Of a stretch of 64,000 nt of DNA, positions 26,774 to 34,474 are shown piece after piece; the stretch's first letter is position 1, and each line of letters begins with the position of its first letter. A model generated the notes under the pieces. It was not told the DNA's origin. It did no database searches and worked only from the letters and a program-made list of their open reading frames with translations. Source of the DNA: Massilia brevitalea. GTDB lineage: Bacteria > Pseudomonadota > Gammaproteobacteria > Burkholderiales > Burkholderiaceae_D. The position numbers and the translations under genes are program-made. The DNA lies in assembly GCF_030711405.1 (NCBI RefSeq), contig NZ_JAULSI010000001.1, forward strand, positions 124,001 to 188,000, written 5' to 3'.

Positions 26774-26950
26774 GGATAGTGAGCGTAAGTCAAAATAAAG
26801 AACCGCTGCTCTACAAGCATGAATCATGCCTAAAAGAAAATTCTTAAATGAAACAGCAACTTAGCTTATTTCCATTCTAAAACTAATTGCACAGTGTAAA
26901 GTTTTCCGACAATCAATAATCTGGCAATTCGCCCAGAAAGCCCCCGCGCT

Positions 26951-26956
26951 TATAAT
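26951..26956 (+). promoter_or_regulatory. Possible -10 box for the glycosyltransferase cluster
   Basis: TATAAT, a perfect sigma-70 -10 hexamer, lies about 90 bases before the first glycosyltransferase start in an AT-rich divergent gap (26774-27045). The best-spaced upstream hexamer, TTCGCC, is a poor -35. The rest of this 272-base gap shows no gene. Confidence 0.4.
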
Positions 26957-27045
26957 ACTGTTCACCTTTCCCAGGCTTTCCACTCGCGCCTCATGCACTC
27001 CTACCCACTTTGCCCAGCCACCGGCCCCTTGCCGGCCGTTTTCCG

Positions 27046-29217
27046 ATGATCCTGCCCCAGCGCGAAGGCGCCGCCCTGGCCGCGCTGCTGCTTGCGCCGG
27101 CCGAAGCGGCCGCCGCGGCCACATCCGGCGCCGCCCCCGCGATCAGCGTGCTGCCGGCACACGCCTGGCCGCCTGCCGGCACCGCCGCTCCCGCAGCCAG
27201 GGGGGGCCCTGCGCGCGGGCGCCTCGCCGCGCCGCTGATGCTGGCCGCACGCGCTGTGCTGCGCCGCCCGCGCGTGCGCCAGCTGGCGCTGCGCATCCTG
27301 AAACGCTTCCCCGGCCTGTACACGCGCGCCTACCGCATGCTGCTGCAGGGCGGCGGGGTCGGCGCGGCCGGCGCGGCGCCTGGCGATGCGGCGCCGGCGT
27401 CGCTGTCGCCGCGCGGCCAGCGCCTCTACCGCCAGTTGCAGCGCATGCAGGCCGCGCCGCGCGCGCCGGCCGTCCCCGGCGCGCGGCGCAAGCTGGCCTT
27501 CGTCTGCCCGATGCCGCCGCAGCGCACGGGGATTGCCAGCTATGCCGTCGAACTCCTGCCGGAGCTGATGGATGCCTTCGAGATCGAACTGGTGGTCGAC
27601 CAGCCGGAGGTGAGTTTGCCGCCGGCGCTGGCCGGGCTGCCGGTACGCCAGGCCGCCTGGTTCGCCGAACATGGCGCGCAGTACGACCAGGTGCTCTACC
27701 AGTTCGGCAACAGCCCCTTCCACAGCCACATGTTCGCCCTGCTGGCGCGCCATCCGGGCGTGGTGGTGCTGCACGACTTCTTCCTGGGCGGCGCGCTGGC
27801 CCACGCCCAGATGAGCGGCGCCATGCCGAACGCCTGGCAGGACGCGCTGTTCCACGCACACGGTTATGCCGGCATGCGCCGCTGCGCCGCCGACGAAGCG
27901 GCCGGCGTCCAGGTGCACAAGGCCTGGCCCGCCAGCCTGGGCGTGCTGGACGCGGCCACGCGCACGATCGTCCATTCGCAGCACGCGCGCCGGCTGGCGC
28001 AAGACTGGTACGGGCCGCAGGCGGTTTCGCACATCGACGTCATCCCGCACCCGCGCAAGCCGCCGGCCGTGCACGACCGCGCCGCCGCCCGCGCCGCCCT
28101 CGGCACCGATGACGACGTGTTCCTGGTCTGCAGCTTCGGTTTCGTGGCGCCGAACAAGCTGGTGCACGAGCTGCTGGAGGCCTGGCTGGGGTCCAGCCTG
28201 GCGCGCGACCCGCGCTGCGTCCTGGTGCTGGTCGGCGCCAACCACGACAGCCCCTACGGCATGCGGGTCGACGAGATCGTGCGCGGCGCCGGGGGTGAAG
28301 CCGGCATCCGCATCGCCGGCTGGTGCGACGACGCGCTGTACCGGACCTGGCTGCAGGCGGCCGACGCCGGCGTGCAGCTGCGCGCCAACGCCCATGGCGA
28401 AAGTTCGGGCGCGGTGCTCGACTGCCTGAACTACGGCTTGCCGACGATCGTCAACGCCAACGGCTCGATGGCCGAATTCCCGCCCGATGCGCTGTGGCAG
28501 CTGCCGGACAGTTTTGCGGTGGCCGAACTCGGCGCCGCGCTGGAAACCCTGCGCACGGACGCAACGCGCCGCCGCGCCATGGGCCAGCGCGCGGTGGCCC
28601 TGCTCGACGCCAGCTTCCGCCCGGCGCGCTGCGCGGCCCAGTACCGCGCCACCCTCGACCATGCTTACGCGGACGAGCTGGCGCAGGCGGCAGCGCTGCG
28701 TGCGGCGCAGGCCGCGCATGGCGGCGCCAGCCTGGCAACTCTGGCCGGCGCGCTGGTACAGGAGACGGCGCCGGCGCGGACGCCGCGGCGCCAGCTGCTG
28801 GTCGACGCCGGCACGCCGCCCCCTGCGCTGGTGGCGGCGCTGCTTGCCGCGGACGGCGGCGGCGTGCGTGTCGAACCGGTGTACTTCGACGGCGCGCAGG
28901 ACCGATACCGTTATGCGCGCCAGGCCGGCGCGCGCCTGCTGGGCATAGCCGCGCCGCGCGGCGACGACTGGGTGGATGTGGCGCCGGGCGACGCCGTCGT
29001 GGTGCTTGCCGAGGCCGTCGCCCAGCTCCAGACTCAGGAGCGCGCTGCCATCCTGGCCGGCTGGCGCGCACGCGGCGTCATCGTCAACCTGCTGGTACAG
29101 GTGGCGCCGGCCGATGCGGAGCACGCCGCGGCGCTGCGCGCGCTCGTGGCCGTGGCCGACCGCGTCTTCTGCACCGACGCGGCGCTGGCGCAACAGCTGG
29201 CGCGCGAAGTGGCATGA
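27046..29217 (+). CDS. Modular GT4 glycosyltransferase with N-terminal RFPGL module and C-terminal half-domain
   Basis: A 723-residue protein. Residues 1-147 are Ala-rich with a basic helix block RPRVRQLALRILKRFPGL (about 75-92) and LSPRGQRLYRQLQRM, a module repeated in two neighbouring genes. Residues 148 to about 530 are a GT-B fold of the GT4 clan: LAFVCPMPPQRTGIASY, VLYQFGNSPFHSHMF, HPGVVVLHDFFLGG, then the donor-side half with FVAPNKLVHELLEAW and GESSGAVLDCLNYGLPTIVN. Residues 580-723 (RRQLLVDAG ... RVEPVYFDG ... YRYAR) resemble only the acceptor half of another GT-B domain. I start at ATG 27046; a TTG 12 codons earlier is possible. Substrates are unknown; it is the first gene of the polysaccharide locus. 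Confidence 0.82.
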   Translation: MILPQREGAALAALLLAPAEAAAAATSGAAPAISVLPAHAWPPAGTAAPAARGGPARGRLAAPLMLAARAVLRRPRVRQLALRILKRFPGLYTRAYRMLLQGGGVGAAGAAPGDAAPASLSPRGQRLYRQLQRMQAAPRAPAVPGARRKLAFVCPMPPQRTGIASYAVELLPELMDAFEIELVVDQPEVSLPPALAGLPVRQAAWFAEHGAQYDQVLYQFGNSPFHSHMFALLARHPGVVVLHDFFLGGALAHAQMSGAMPNAWQDALFHAHGYAGMRRCAADEAAGVQVHKAWPASLGVLDAATRTIVHSQHARRLAQDWYGPQAVSHIDVIPHPRKPPAVHDRAAARAALGTDDDVFLVCSFGFVAPNKLVHELLEAWLGSSLARDPRCVLVLVGANHDSPYGMRVDEIVRGAGGEAGIRIAGWCDDALYRTWLQAADAGVQLRANAHGESSGAVLDCLNYGLPTIVNANGSMAEFPPDALWQLPDSFAVAELGAALETLRTDATRRRAMGQRAVALLDASFRPARCAAQYRATLDHAYADELAQAAALRAAQAAHGGASLATLAGALVQETAPARTPRRQLLVDAGTPPPALVAALLAADGGGVRVEPVYFDGAQDRYRYARQAGARLLGIAAPRGDDWVDVAPGDAVVVLAEAVAQLQTQERAAILAGWRARGVIVNLLVQVAPADAEHAAALRALVAVADRVFCTDAALAQQLAREVA

Positions 29218-29304
29218 AAACAGCCGCAGCCCGGCCCTGCGGCAGGGCTGCGCAGCCGGGCAGCTTATAATAACGGCTGTCCAGAATTTTGCTTCTTCCA
29301 CGCC

Positions 29305-30198
29305 ATGCACACCACCACCGACCAGACCGCGCCGGCCGGCACGTCCGCCGCGAGCGGGCGCTACGTCAACATCGCCGCCTATAAATTCATCAGCTTCGAC
29401 GATACCGAAGCCATGCGCCCGCAATTCCAGGCCCTGTGCCAGGAACGGAATTTGAAGGGCACCATCCTGCTGACGCCGGAAGGCATCAACATGTTCCTGT
29501 CCGGCCTGCCGGCCGACATCGACGCCTACCTGGCCTGGCTGCGTTCGGATGCGCGCTTCGCCGACATCGAGGTCAAGTACAGCTACTCGGAAGAGCAGTC
29601 GCACAAGCGCATGCTGGTGAAGATCAAGAACGAGATCATCACCATGCGCATGCCGCTCATCAAGCCTGAACTCGGCCGCGCGCCTTCGGTGGATGCGGCC
29701 ACGCTCAAGCGCTGGCTCGACCAGGGGGTGGACGACAACGGCAAGCCGGTGGTGATGGTCGACACCCGCAACGATTTCGAGGTCGACGTCGGCACCTTCG
29801 ACAACACGGTCGACTACCGCATCGCCAAGTTCACCGAGTTCCCCGACGTGATCGCCGCGCACAAGGACGACTTCGCCGGCAAGACCGTGGTCACCTTCTG
29901 CACCGGCGGCATCCGCTGCGAAAAGGCGGCGATCCACATGCAGAACATCGGCTACGACAACGTTTATCAACTCGAAGGCGGCATCCTCAAGTACTTCGAG
30001 GACGTCGGCGGCGCCCACTACAGCGGCGACTGCTTCGTGTTCGACTACCGTACCGCCCTGAATCCGAAGCTGGAACCGACCGTCACCACCCAGTGCTTCG
30101 CCTGCCGCGCCGTGGTCACGCCGCGCGAGCAGCTGTCGCCGCAGTACGTGTATGGCGTGTCGTGTCCGCATTGCGCGGACAAGAGCGCGGCTGCCTGA
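29305..30198 (+). CDS. trhO: Oxygen-dependent tRNA uridine(34) hydroxylase (rhodanese fold)
   Basis: TrhO (YceA) hydroxylates U34 of certain tRNAs using O2, the first step to 5-carboxymethoxy/methoxyuridine. It has 297 residues: an N-terminal acylphosphatase-like part ([29 protein letters not shown]), a rhodanese domain ([17 protein letters not shown]) with catalytic Cys199 in [11 protein letters not shown], and a C-terminal four-cysteine zinc-like site (CFAC ... CPHC). It is a housekeeping gene lodged between glycan genes. A TATAAT at 29266-29271 could give it its own promoter. The next small gene starts three bases after its stop. Confidence 0.93.
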   Translation: MHTTTDQTAPAGTSAASGRYVNIAAYKFISFDDTEAMRPQFQALCQERNLKGTILLTPEGINMFLSGLPADIDAYLAWLRSDARFADIEVKYSYSEEQSHKRMLVKIKNEIITMRMPLIKPELGRAPSVDAATLKRWLDQGVDDNGKPVVMVDTRNDFEVDVGTFDNTVDYRIAKFTEFPDVIAAHKDDFAGKTVVTFCTGGIRCEKAAIHMQNIGYDNVYQLEGGILKYFEDVGGAHYSGDCFVFDYRTALNPKLEPTVTTQCFACRAVVTPREQLSPQYVYGVSCPHCADKSAAA

Positions 30199-30200
30199 GG

Positions 30201-30482
30201 ATGGCGCGCGGCGCTTCCCTGGTGCGCGGACTCGTCAAGAAGGTCGCGCTGCGCGCGGTCGCCTTCATCGTGGCGCGTCCGCGCCTGGACGACTTCCTGC
30301 GGCGCCAGATCTACCGTTTTCCCGGGCTGGCCGGACGCGTGCGCGCGGCCGTGGCGCACTCGCGCCGCGCCGACTGGCAAAGCCTGCCGCCCGTGCTCGC
30401 CGACGAGGCCGAGCTCACCGACAGTGCGCGCCAGGTGTTGCAAGACCTGCGCCGCGCGATCGACCGCACCCATACACCGTAA
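30201..30482 (+). CDS. Small stand-alone RFPGL-type module protein
   Basis: A 93-residue basic protein: ALRAVAFIVARPRLDDFLRR, QIYRFPGLAGRVRA, then LTDSARQVLQDLRRAI. The same plan (ARP-x-hydrophobic helix, RFPGL, basic helix, linker, L(S/T)xxxRxxxxxLxRA) is at the N-terminus of the 27046 glycosyltransferase and, more loosely, at the C-terminus of the 33446 gene. Here it is a whole gene between trhO and the next giant glycosyltransferase. GAGG sits almost against the ATG, so translation may depend on coupling to trhO. It could be a remnant of a larger enzyme or a small adaptor. It has no catalytic motif. Confidence 0.6.
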   Translation: MARGASLVRGLVKKVALRAVAFIVARPRLDDFLRRQIYRFPGLAGRVRAAVAHSRRADWQSLPPVLADEAELTDSARQVLQDLRRAIDRTHTP

Positions 30483-30490
30483 GACTCCCG

Positions 30491-33415
30491 ATGCGCATCA
30501 TTCTCGACCTGCAGGCATGCCAGGCTTCCAGCATGCACCGCGGCATAGGCCGTTATTCGATGGCGCTGGCCCTGGCCATGGCGCGCAATCCGGGCGGGCA
30601 CGACCTGCGCATCGTCCTGAACCAGGCCTATCCCGACAGTGCCGAAGCGCTGCGCCAGTCCTTTGGCCGGCTGTTGCCGCAGTCGCACATCACCAGCTTC
30701 GCGACGCCGCTGCCGGTCAGCGAAGTCGATCCGCGCAATGCCTGGCGCGTGCGCGCGGCCGAACGGATCCGCGAACACTACCTGGCCAGCCTGCGCCCCG
30801 ACATCGTCCACGTCGCCAGCCTGTTCGAGGGCCTGAGCGACGACTCGGTCGCCTCGGTCCTGCACGGCGCGGGGCGCGTCAACAGCGCCGTGACGCTGTA
30901 CGACCTGATTCCGCTGATGCGCAAGGAGCGCTACCTGGGCGACCCGAACGTCGCGGCCTGGTACTACCGCAAGCTCGACAGCCTGAAGCAGGCCGGCCTG
31001 CTGCTGGCGATCTCCGGCTCGGCGCGCCAGGAGGCGATCGAGCTGCTGCAACTGCCGGCCGACCGCGTGGTGAACATCTCCTCGGCGGTCGACGCCATGT
31101 TCCGTCCGCTCGACCTCGCGCCGGACGCGCGCACGGAACTTCTGCAGCGCTACAAGCTGACGCGCAGCTTCATCATGTACACCGGCGGCATCGACTACCG
31201 CAAGAACATCGAGGGCCTGCTCGAGGCCTACGCCATGCTGCCGCCCGCGCTGCGCCGCGCGCACCAGCTCGCCGTCGTCTGCAGCGTCCAGGAAGCCGAT
31301 CGCCAGCGCCTGCAACGCCTGGCTGCGAAGCTGGGCCTGGCCGGCGACGACCTGGTGCTGACCGGCTTCGTACCCGACGACGACCTGGTGGCCTTGTATA
31401 ACTGCACGGCGCTGTTCGTCTTCCCCTCGCTGCACGAAGGATTTGGCCTGCCGGCGCTCGAGGCGATGGCCTGCGGCGCGCCGGTGATCGGCTCGGACAC
31501 GAGCAGCATTCCGGAAGTGATCGGACGCGCCGACGCGCTGTTCGACCCTCACGACCGTGCAGCAATCTGCGCCGCCATGGCGGCCGTGCTGAACGATCCC
31601 GGGCGTGAGGCCGCATTGCGTGCGCATGGCCTGGTCCAGAGCACCCGTTTTTCGTGGGATGCCAGCGCGCAGCGTGCATTCCAGGCGTTCGAGGCCTTGC
31701 AGGAGCGGCAGACAGGCATGGCCCCGCCCTCCCGTAACGCCGGCGCAGTGGGCAAGCCGCGCCTGGCCTTCGTCTCGCCCCTGCCGCCGGCGCGCTCGGG
31801 GATTGCCGACTACAGCGCCGACCTGCTGCCGGAGCTGGCGCGCCATTACGACATCGAGCTGGTGCTGGCCCAGGACGGCGCCGGCGCCCTGCCCTACCCG
31901 CAACGCTCGGTCGACTGGTTCGACCAGCACGCCCATGCCTTCGAGCGCATCGTCTACCAGTTCGGCAATTCGGCTTTCCACGCCCATATGTTCGACCTGC
32001 TGGAGCGCCATCCGGGCGTGGTTGTCCTGCACGACTTTTTCCTGAGCGGCGTCGTCAGCCATGCCGAATCCGAGCACCCGCTGCCGAATCATTATTGCCG
32101 CACGCTCTACCTGGCGCATGGCTGGCAGGCGCTGGTCGAAGAACAGGAACAGGGGCGCAGCGCTTCCTGCCTTGCCTATCCCTGCAACAAACCGGTGCTC
32201 GACCGCGCCACCGGCGTCATCGTCCATTCGCGCCACGCCGCCGACCTGGTGCGCCGCTGGTACGGCGCGGACTACGCCGCGCGCCTGCAGGTGCTGCCGC
32301 TGTTGCGCCGCGCGCCGGCCGAGCCCGGCCGCAGTGCTGCGCGGCGTGCGCTCGGGTACGCCGACGATGATTTCGTCCTGTGCTCGTTCGGCATCCTGTC
32401 CGCGCCCAAGTGCAACGAGCGCATCGTCGAGGCCTGGCTTGCCAGCGATCTGGCGCAGGATCCGCGCTGCCGCCTGGTGTTCGTCGGCGAAACCGCGCCG
32501 GGCCGTTTCGGCATCGCGCTGCGCGACCGTATCGCGGCCCACCCGCGCATCGGCATCACCGGCCATGTCGACGAGACCTGCTACCGCGCCCACCTCGCCG
32601 CGGCCGACGCCGCGGTCCAGCTGCGCGCGAGCTCACGCGGCGAAACCTCGGCCGGCGTACTCGATTGCCTCGCCTTTGGCCTGGCGACGATCGTCAACGC
32701 CCATGGCTCGGCCGCCGAGGTGCCCGACGCCACCTGCCTGCGCCTGGCCGACGCATTCGGCGACGCCGAACTGCGCGCCACCATCGAGACACTGCACGCC
32801 GATCCGGCCCTGCGCGCGCGCCTCGGCGCCGCCGCCGCCGCCTTCATGGGGGCGGTCCATGCGCCGGCGCAGGTCGGCATGCTGTACCGCGACGCGATCG
32901 AGTCCTTTGCGCGCGACAGCGGCGCCGGCGCCGAACAGGACCTGATCGCCGCCCTGGCCGGCGACCTGCCCGAACCCGACCTGCTGCAGACGGCGGCGGC
33001 CATCGCGGCAAATCGGCCGCGGCGCGGTGCGCGCCAGCTGCTGGTCGACATTGCCGGCCTCGGCGAGGAGGAAGATGCACCTGGCCGCGCCTTCCTGCGC
33101 GCGCTGATCGCGCAGCCGCCGGCCGGCTGGCGCATCGAGCCGGTGCGGCGCGATGGCGCCCTCTACCGCTATGCGCGCGGCTTTACGCTCGCCCTGATCG
33201 GCCGCGCCGACCTGCGGCTCGAGGATGCCGTAGCCGAGGCCGGCAACGGGGACGTGCTGCTGGCCAGTACCGACACGGACAACCGGCCCGGGGCCTGGCG
33301 CGCATGCGGCGTGGCGGCGCTGCGCTTCGACCCGCAAGAGGATGTCGCACAAGTGGAGATGCGCTTGCGCCAGGCTGCGGCCGCCGGCCGCCTGGTCTTG
33401 CCTGTTCTACTATAA
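30491..33415 (+). CDS. Giant glycosyltransferase: two GT4 domains plus a C-terminal half-domain
   Basis: A 974-residue cytosolic protein. Domain 1 (1-395) begins IILDLQACQASSMHRGIGRY and has AVTLYDLIPLMRKERY, MYTGGIDYRKNIEGL and the donor-site EGFGLPALEAMACGAPVIG. Domain 2 (421 to about 780) begins LAFVSPLPPARSGIADY, with IVYQFGNSAFHAHMF, HPGVVVLHDFFLSG and GETSAGVLDCLAFGL. It is clearly related to the catalytic domain of the 27046 protein. The tail from about 846 (ARQLLVDIAG ... RIEPVRRDGALYRYARG) matches the beginning of a third GT-B domain that is not completed. The start is ATG 30491, nine bases after the small module gene. Multi-domain GT4 proteins usually build repeating O-polysaccharide units; linkages are unknown. 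Confidence 0.85.
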   Translation: MRIILDLQACQASSMHRGIGRYSMALALAMARNPGGHDLRIVLNQAYPDSAEALRQSFGRLLPQSHITSFATPLPVSEVDPRNAWRVRAAERIREHYLASLRPDIVHVASLFEGLSDDSVASVLHGAGRVNSAVTLYDLIPLMRKERYLGDPNVAAWYYRKLDSLKQAGLLLAISGSARQEAIELLQLPADRVVNISSAVDAMFRPLDLAPDARTELLQRYKLTRSFIMYTGGIDYRKNIEGLLEAYAMLPPALRRAHQLAVVCSVQEADRQRLQRLAAKLGLAGDDLVLTGFVPDDDLVALYNCTALFVFPSLHEGFGLPALEAMACGAPVIGSDTSSIPEVIGRADALFDPHDRAAICAAMAAVLNDPGREAALRAHGLVQSTRFSWDASAQRAFQAFEALQERQTGMAPPSRNAGAVGKPRLAFVSPLPPARSGIADYSADLLPELARHYDIELVLAQDGAGALPYPQRSVDWFDQHAHAFERIVYQFGNSAFHAHMFDLLERHPGVVVLHDFFLSGVVSHAESEHPLPNHYCRTLYLAHGWQALVEEQEQGRSASCLAYPCNKPVLDRATGVIVHSRHAADLVRRWYGADYAARLQVLPLLRRAPAEPGRSAARRALGYADDDFVLCSFGILSAPKCNERIVEAWLASDLAQDPRCRLVFVGETAPGRFGIALRDRIAAHPRIGITGHVDETCYRAHLAAADAAVQLRASSRGETSAGVLDCLAFGLATIVNAHGSAAEVPDATCLRLADAFGDAELRATIETLHADPALRARLGAAAAAFMGAVHAPAQVGMLYRDAIESFARDSGAGAEQDLIAALAGDLPEPDLLQTAAAIAANRPRRGARQLLVDIAGLGEEEDAPGRAFLRALIAQPPAGWRIEPVRRDGALYRYARGFTLALIGRADLRLEDAVAEAGNGDVLLASTDTDNRPGAWRACGVAALRFDPQEDVAQVEMRLRQAAAAGRLVLPVLL

Positions 33416-33445
33416 TGCGGGCCTGACCGACGCACCGAACCGTTC

Positions 33446-34474
33446 ATGCCCTTTGCCGCAAGCCACCACCCCACTGTCCCGCGTGCCGGCGCCGGCCTGC
33501 CGCCGGCGCCCGAGCACAGCGTCCTGTTCGCCGTGCTCGGCTTCGAACCCGGGTTTTATCTCGACGCAGCGGCGCCCGGCGCCCAGCCTTCGCGCCTGGC
33601 GCGCGAGTTCGCCGATGCCGGATGGCGCGGCATGCAGATGGCGGTAGCGGGCGACGGCACGCAGGAATGCCTTGGCCGCCTGCTGGCGACAGCAGGCATG
33701 CCCGGGGCGCAGTGGCTGGCGCTGCGCGGCAGCGCCGCCCTGCGCGCGCTCGCACACTGGCAGGGCGACGGTTGCCGTCCGCCCGTACTGCTGGTCGAGT
33801 CGGGCCAGGCTGCCCTGCCCGCGCCGGATGCGGACTGGCGCGCGGCGCTGTCCGCGGCCGGTTACCGCTTCGTGCTCAGCGCCGACGGGCTGCATTACTT
33901 CGTCGGCGGCGACCAGCCGGCGCTCATGCAGCGGGTGGCCGAAGCGGCCAGCCTTGCCTGGCAAGCGCGCCTGCAGGAAGGACGCAAGCTGCTTGCGCAC
34001 TCCCTGCGCGAGGCCGAACAGGCGCGCGGCGCCCTGCGCGTGGCGCAGTCGGACGGCATGGCCGCCAGCGCCCGCGCCAGCATGCTGCAGCAGCATATCG
34101 ACGCCATCCTGGCCAGCAGCTCCTGGAAAATCACGAAACCGCTGCGCTGGGCCATGCGGCTGCGGCGCGAACCCGGCCCTGCCTTGCAGCAGCTGCGCCG
34201 TGTCGCGCGCCGGCTGGCGCAAGCCTTGCTGGGGCGCCTGGCCGCCCGGCTCCAGGCCAGTCCGGCCCTGGGCCGCCGCGCCGCTGCGCTGGGGCGGCGT
34301 TTTCCGGTGCTGGCGCGTCGCCTCGCGGCGCTGGCCGGCCCGGGCGCGGCGCCAGGCGCGGCTCACCTGCTGCCGTTGACTGTCGATCCCGACAACATCG
34401 TCGGACCGCAGTTCAAGAGCCTGCTGCTCGAGGAACTGGACGCCACTTCGCCGAGGACTTCCGATTGCGCCTGA
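33446..34474 (+). CDS. Degenerate FkbM-methyltransferase-like protein with RFPGL-like tail
   Basis: A 342-residue protein. The first 160 residues follow the plan of FkbM-family methyltransferases: LGFEPGFYLDAAAPG stands where the SAM-binding D-V-G-A-N loop should be, then REFADAGWRGMQMAV, PPVLLVESGQAALPAPDADW, AALSAAGYRFVLSADGLHYF. The SAM loop and the acidic residues after it are not kept, so methyl transfer is unlikely. A helical stretch (about 175-215) leads to LASSSWKITKPLRWAMRL, a motif common in glycan enzymes. The end (about 265-300) is like the RFPGL module. It overlaps the next gene by ten bases. A perfect TATAAT overlaps the stop of the preceding gene. The function is unknown; it may be a scaffold. 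Confidence 0.7.
   Translation: MPFAASHHPTVPRAGAGLPPAPEHSVLFAVLGFEPGFYLDAAAPGAQPSRLAREFADAGWRGMQMAVAGDGTQECLGRLLATAGMPGAQWLALRGSAALRALAHWQGDGCRPPVLLVESGQAALPAPDADWRAALSAAGYRFVLSADGLHYFVGGDQPALMQRVAEAASLAWQARLQEGRKLLAHSLREAEQARGALRVAQSDGMAASARASMLQQHIDAILASSSWKITKPLRWAMRLRREPGPALQQLRRVARRLAQALLGRLAARLQASPALGRRAAALGRRFPVLARRLAALAGPGAAPGAAHLLPLTVDPDNIVGPQFKSLLLEELDATSPRTSDCA

Noticed and set aside
29234-29248. Hairpin GCCCTG-CGG-CAGGGC after the first glycosyltransferase as a terminator
   Set aside because: The stem is only six base pairs with no T-run; it may be chance in GC-rich sequence.
27001-30171. A 1056-codon minus-strand open frame opposite the first glycosyltransferase and trhO
   Set aside because: It spans two unrelated genes and their gap, which is typical of antisense frames in high-GC DNA.
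33411-33416. Perfect TATAAT just before the 33446 gene as a promoter
   Set aside because: It overlaps the stop codon of the preceding gene and no -35 hexamer lies at a workable distance. I mention it but do not call a promoter.
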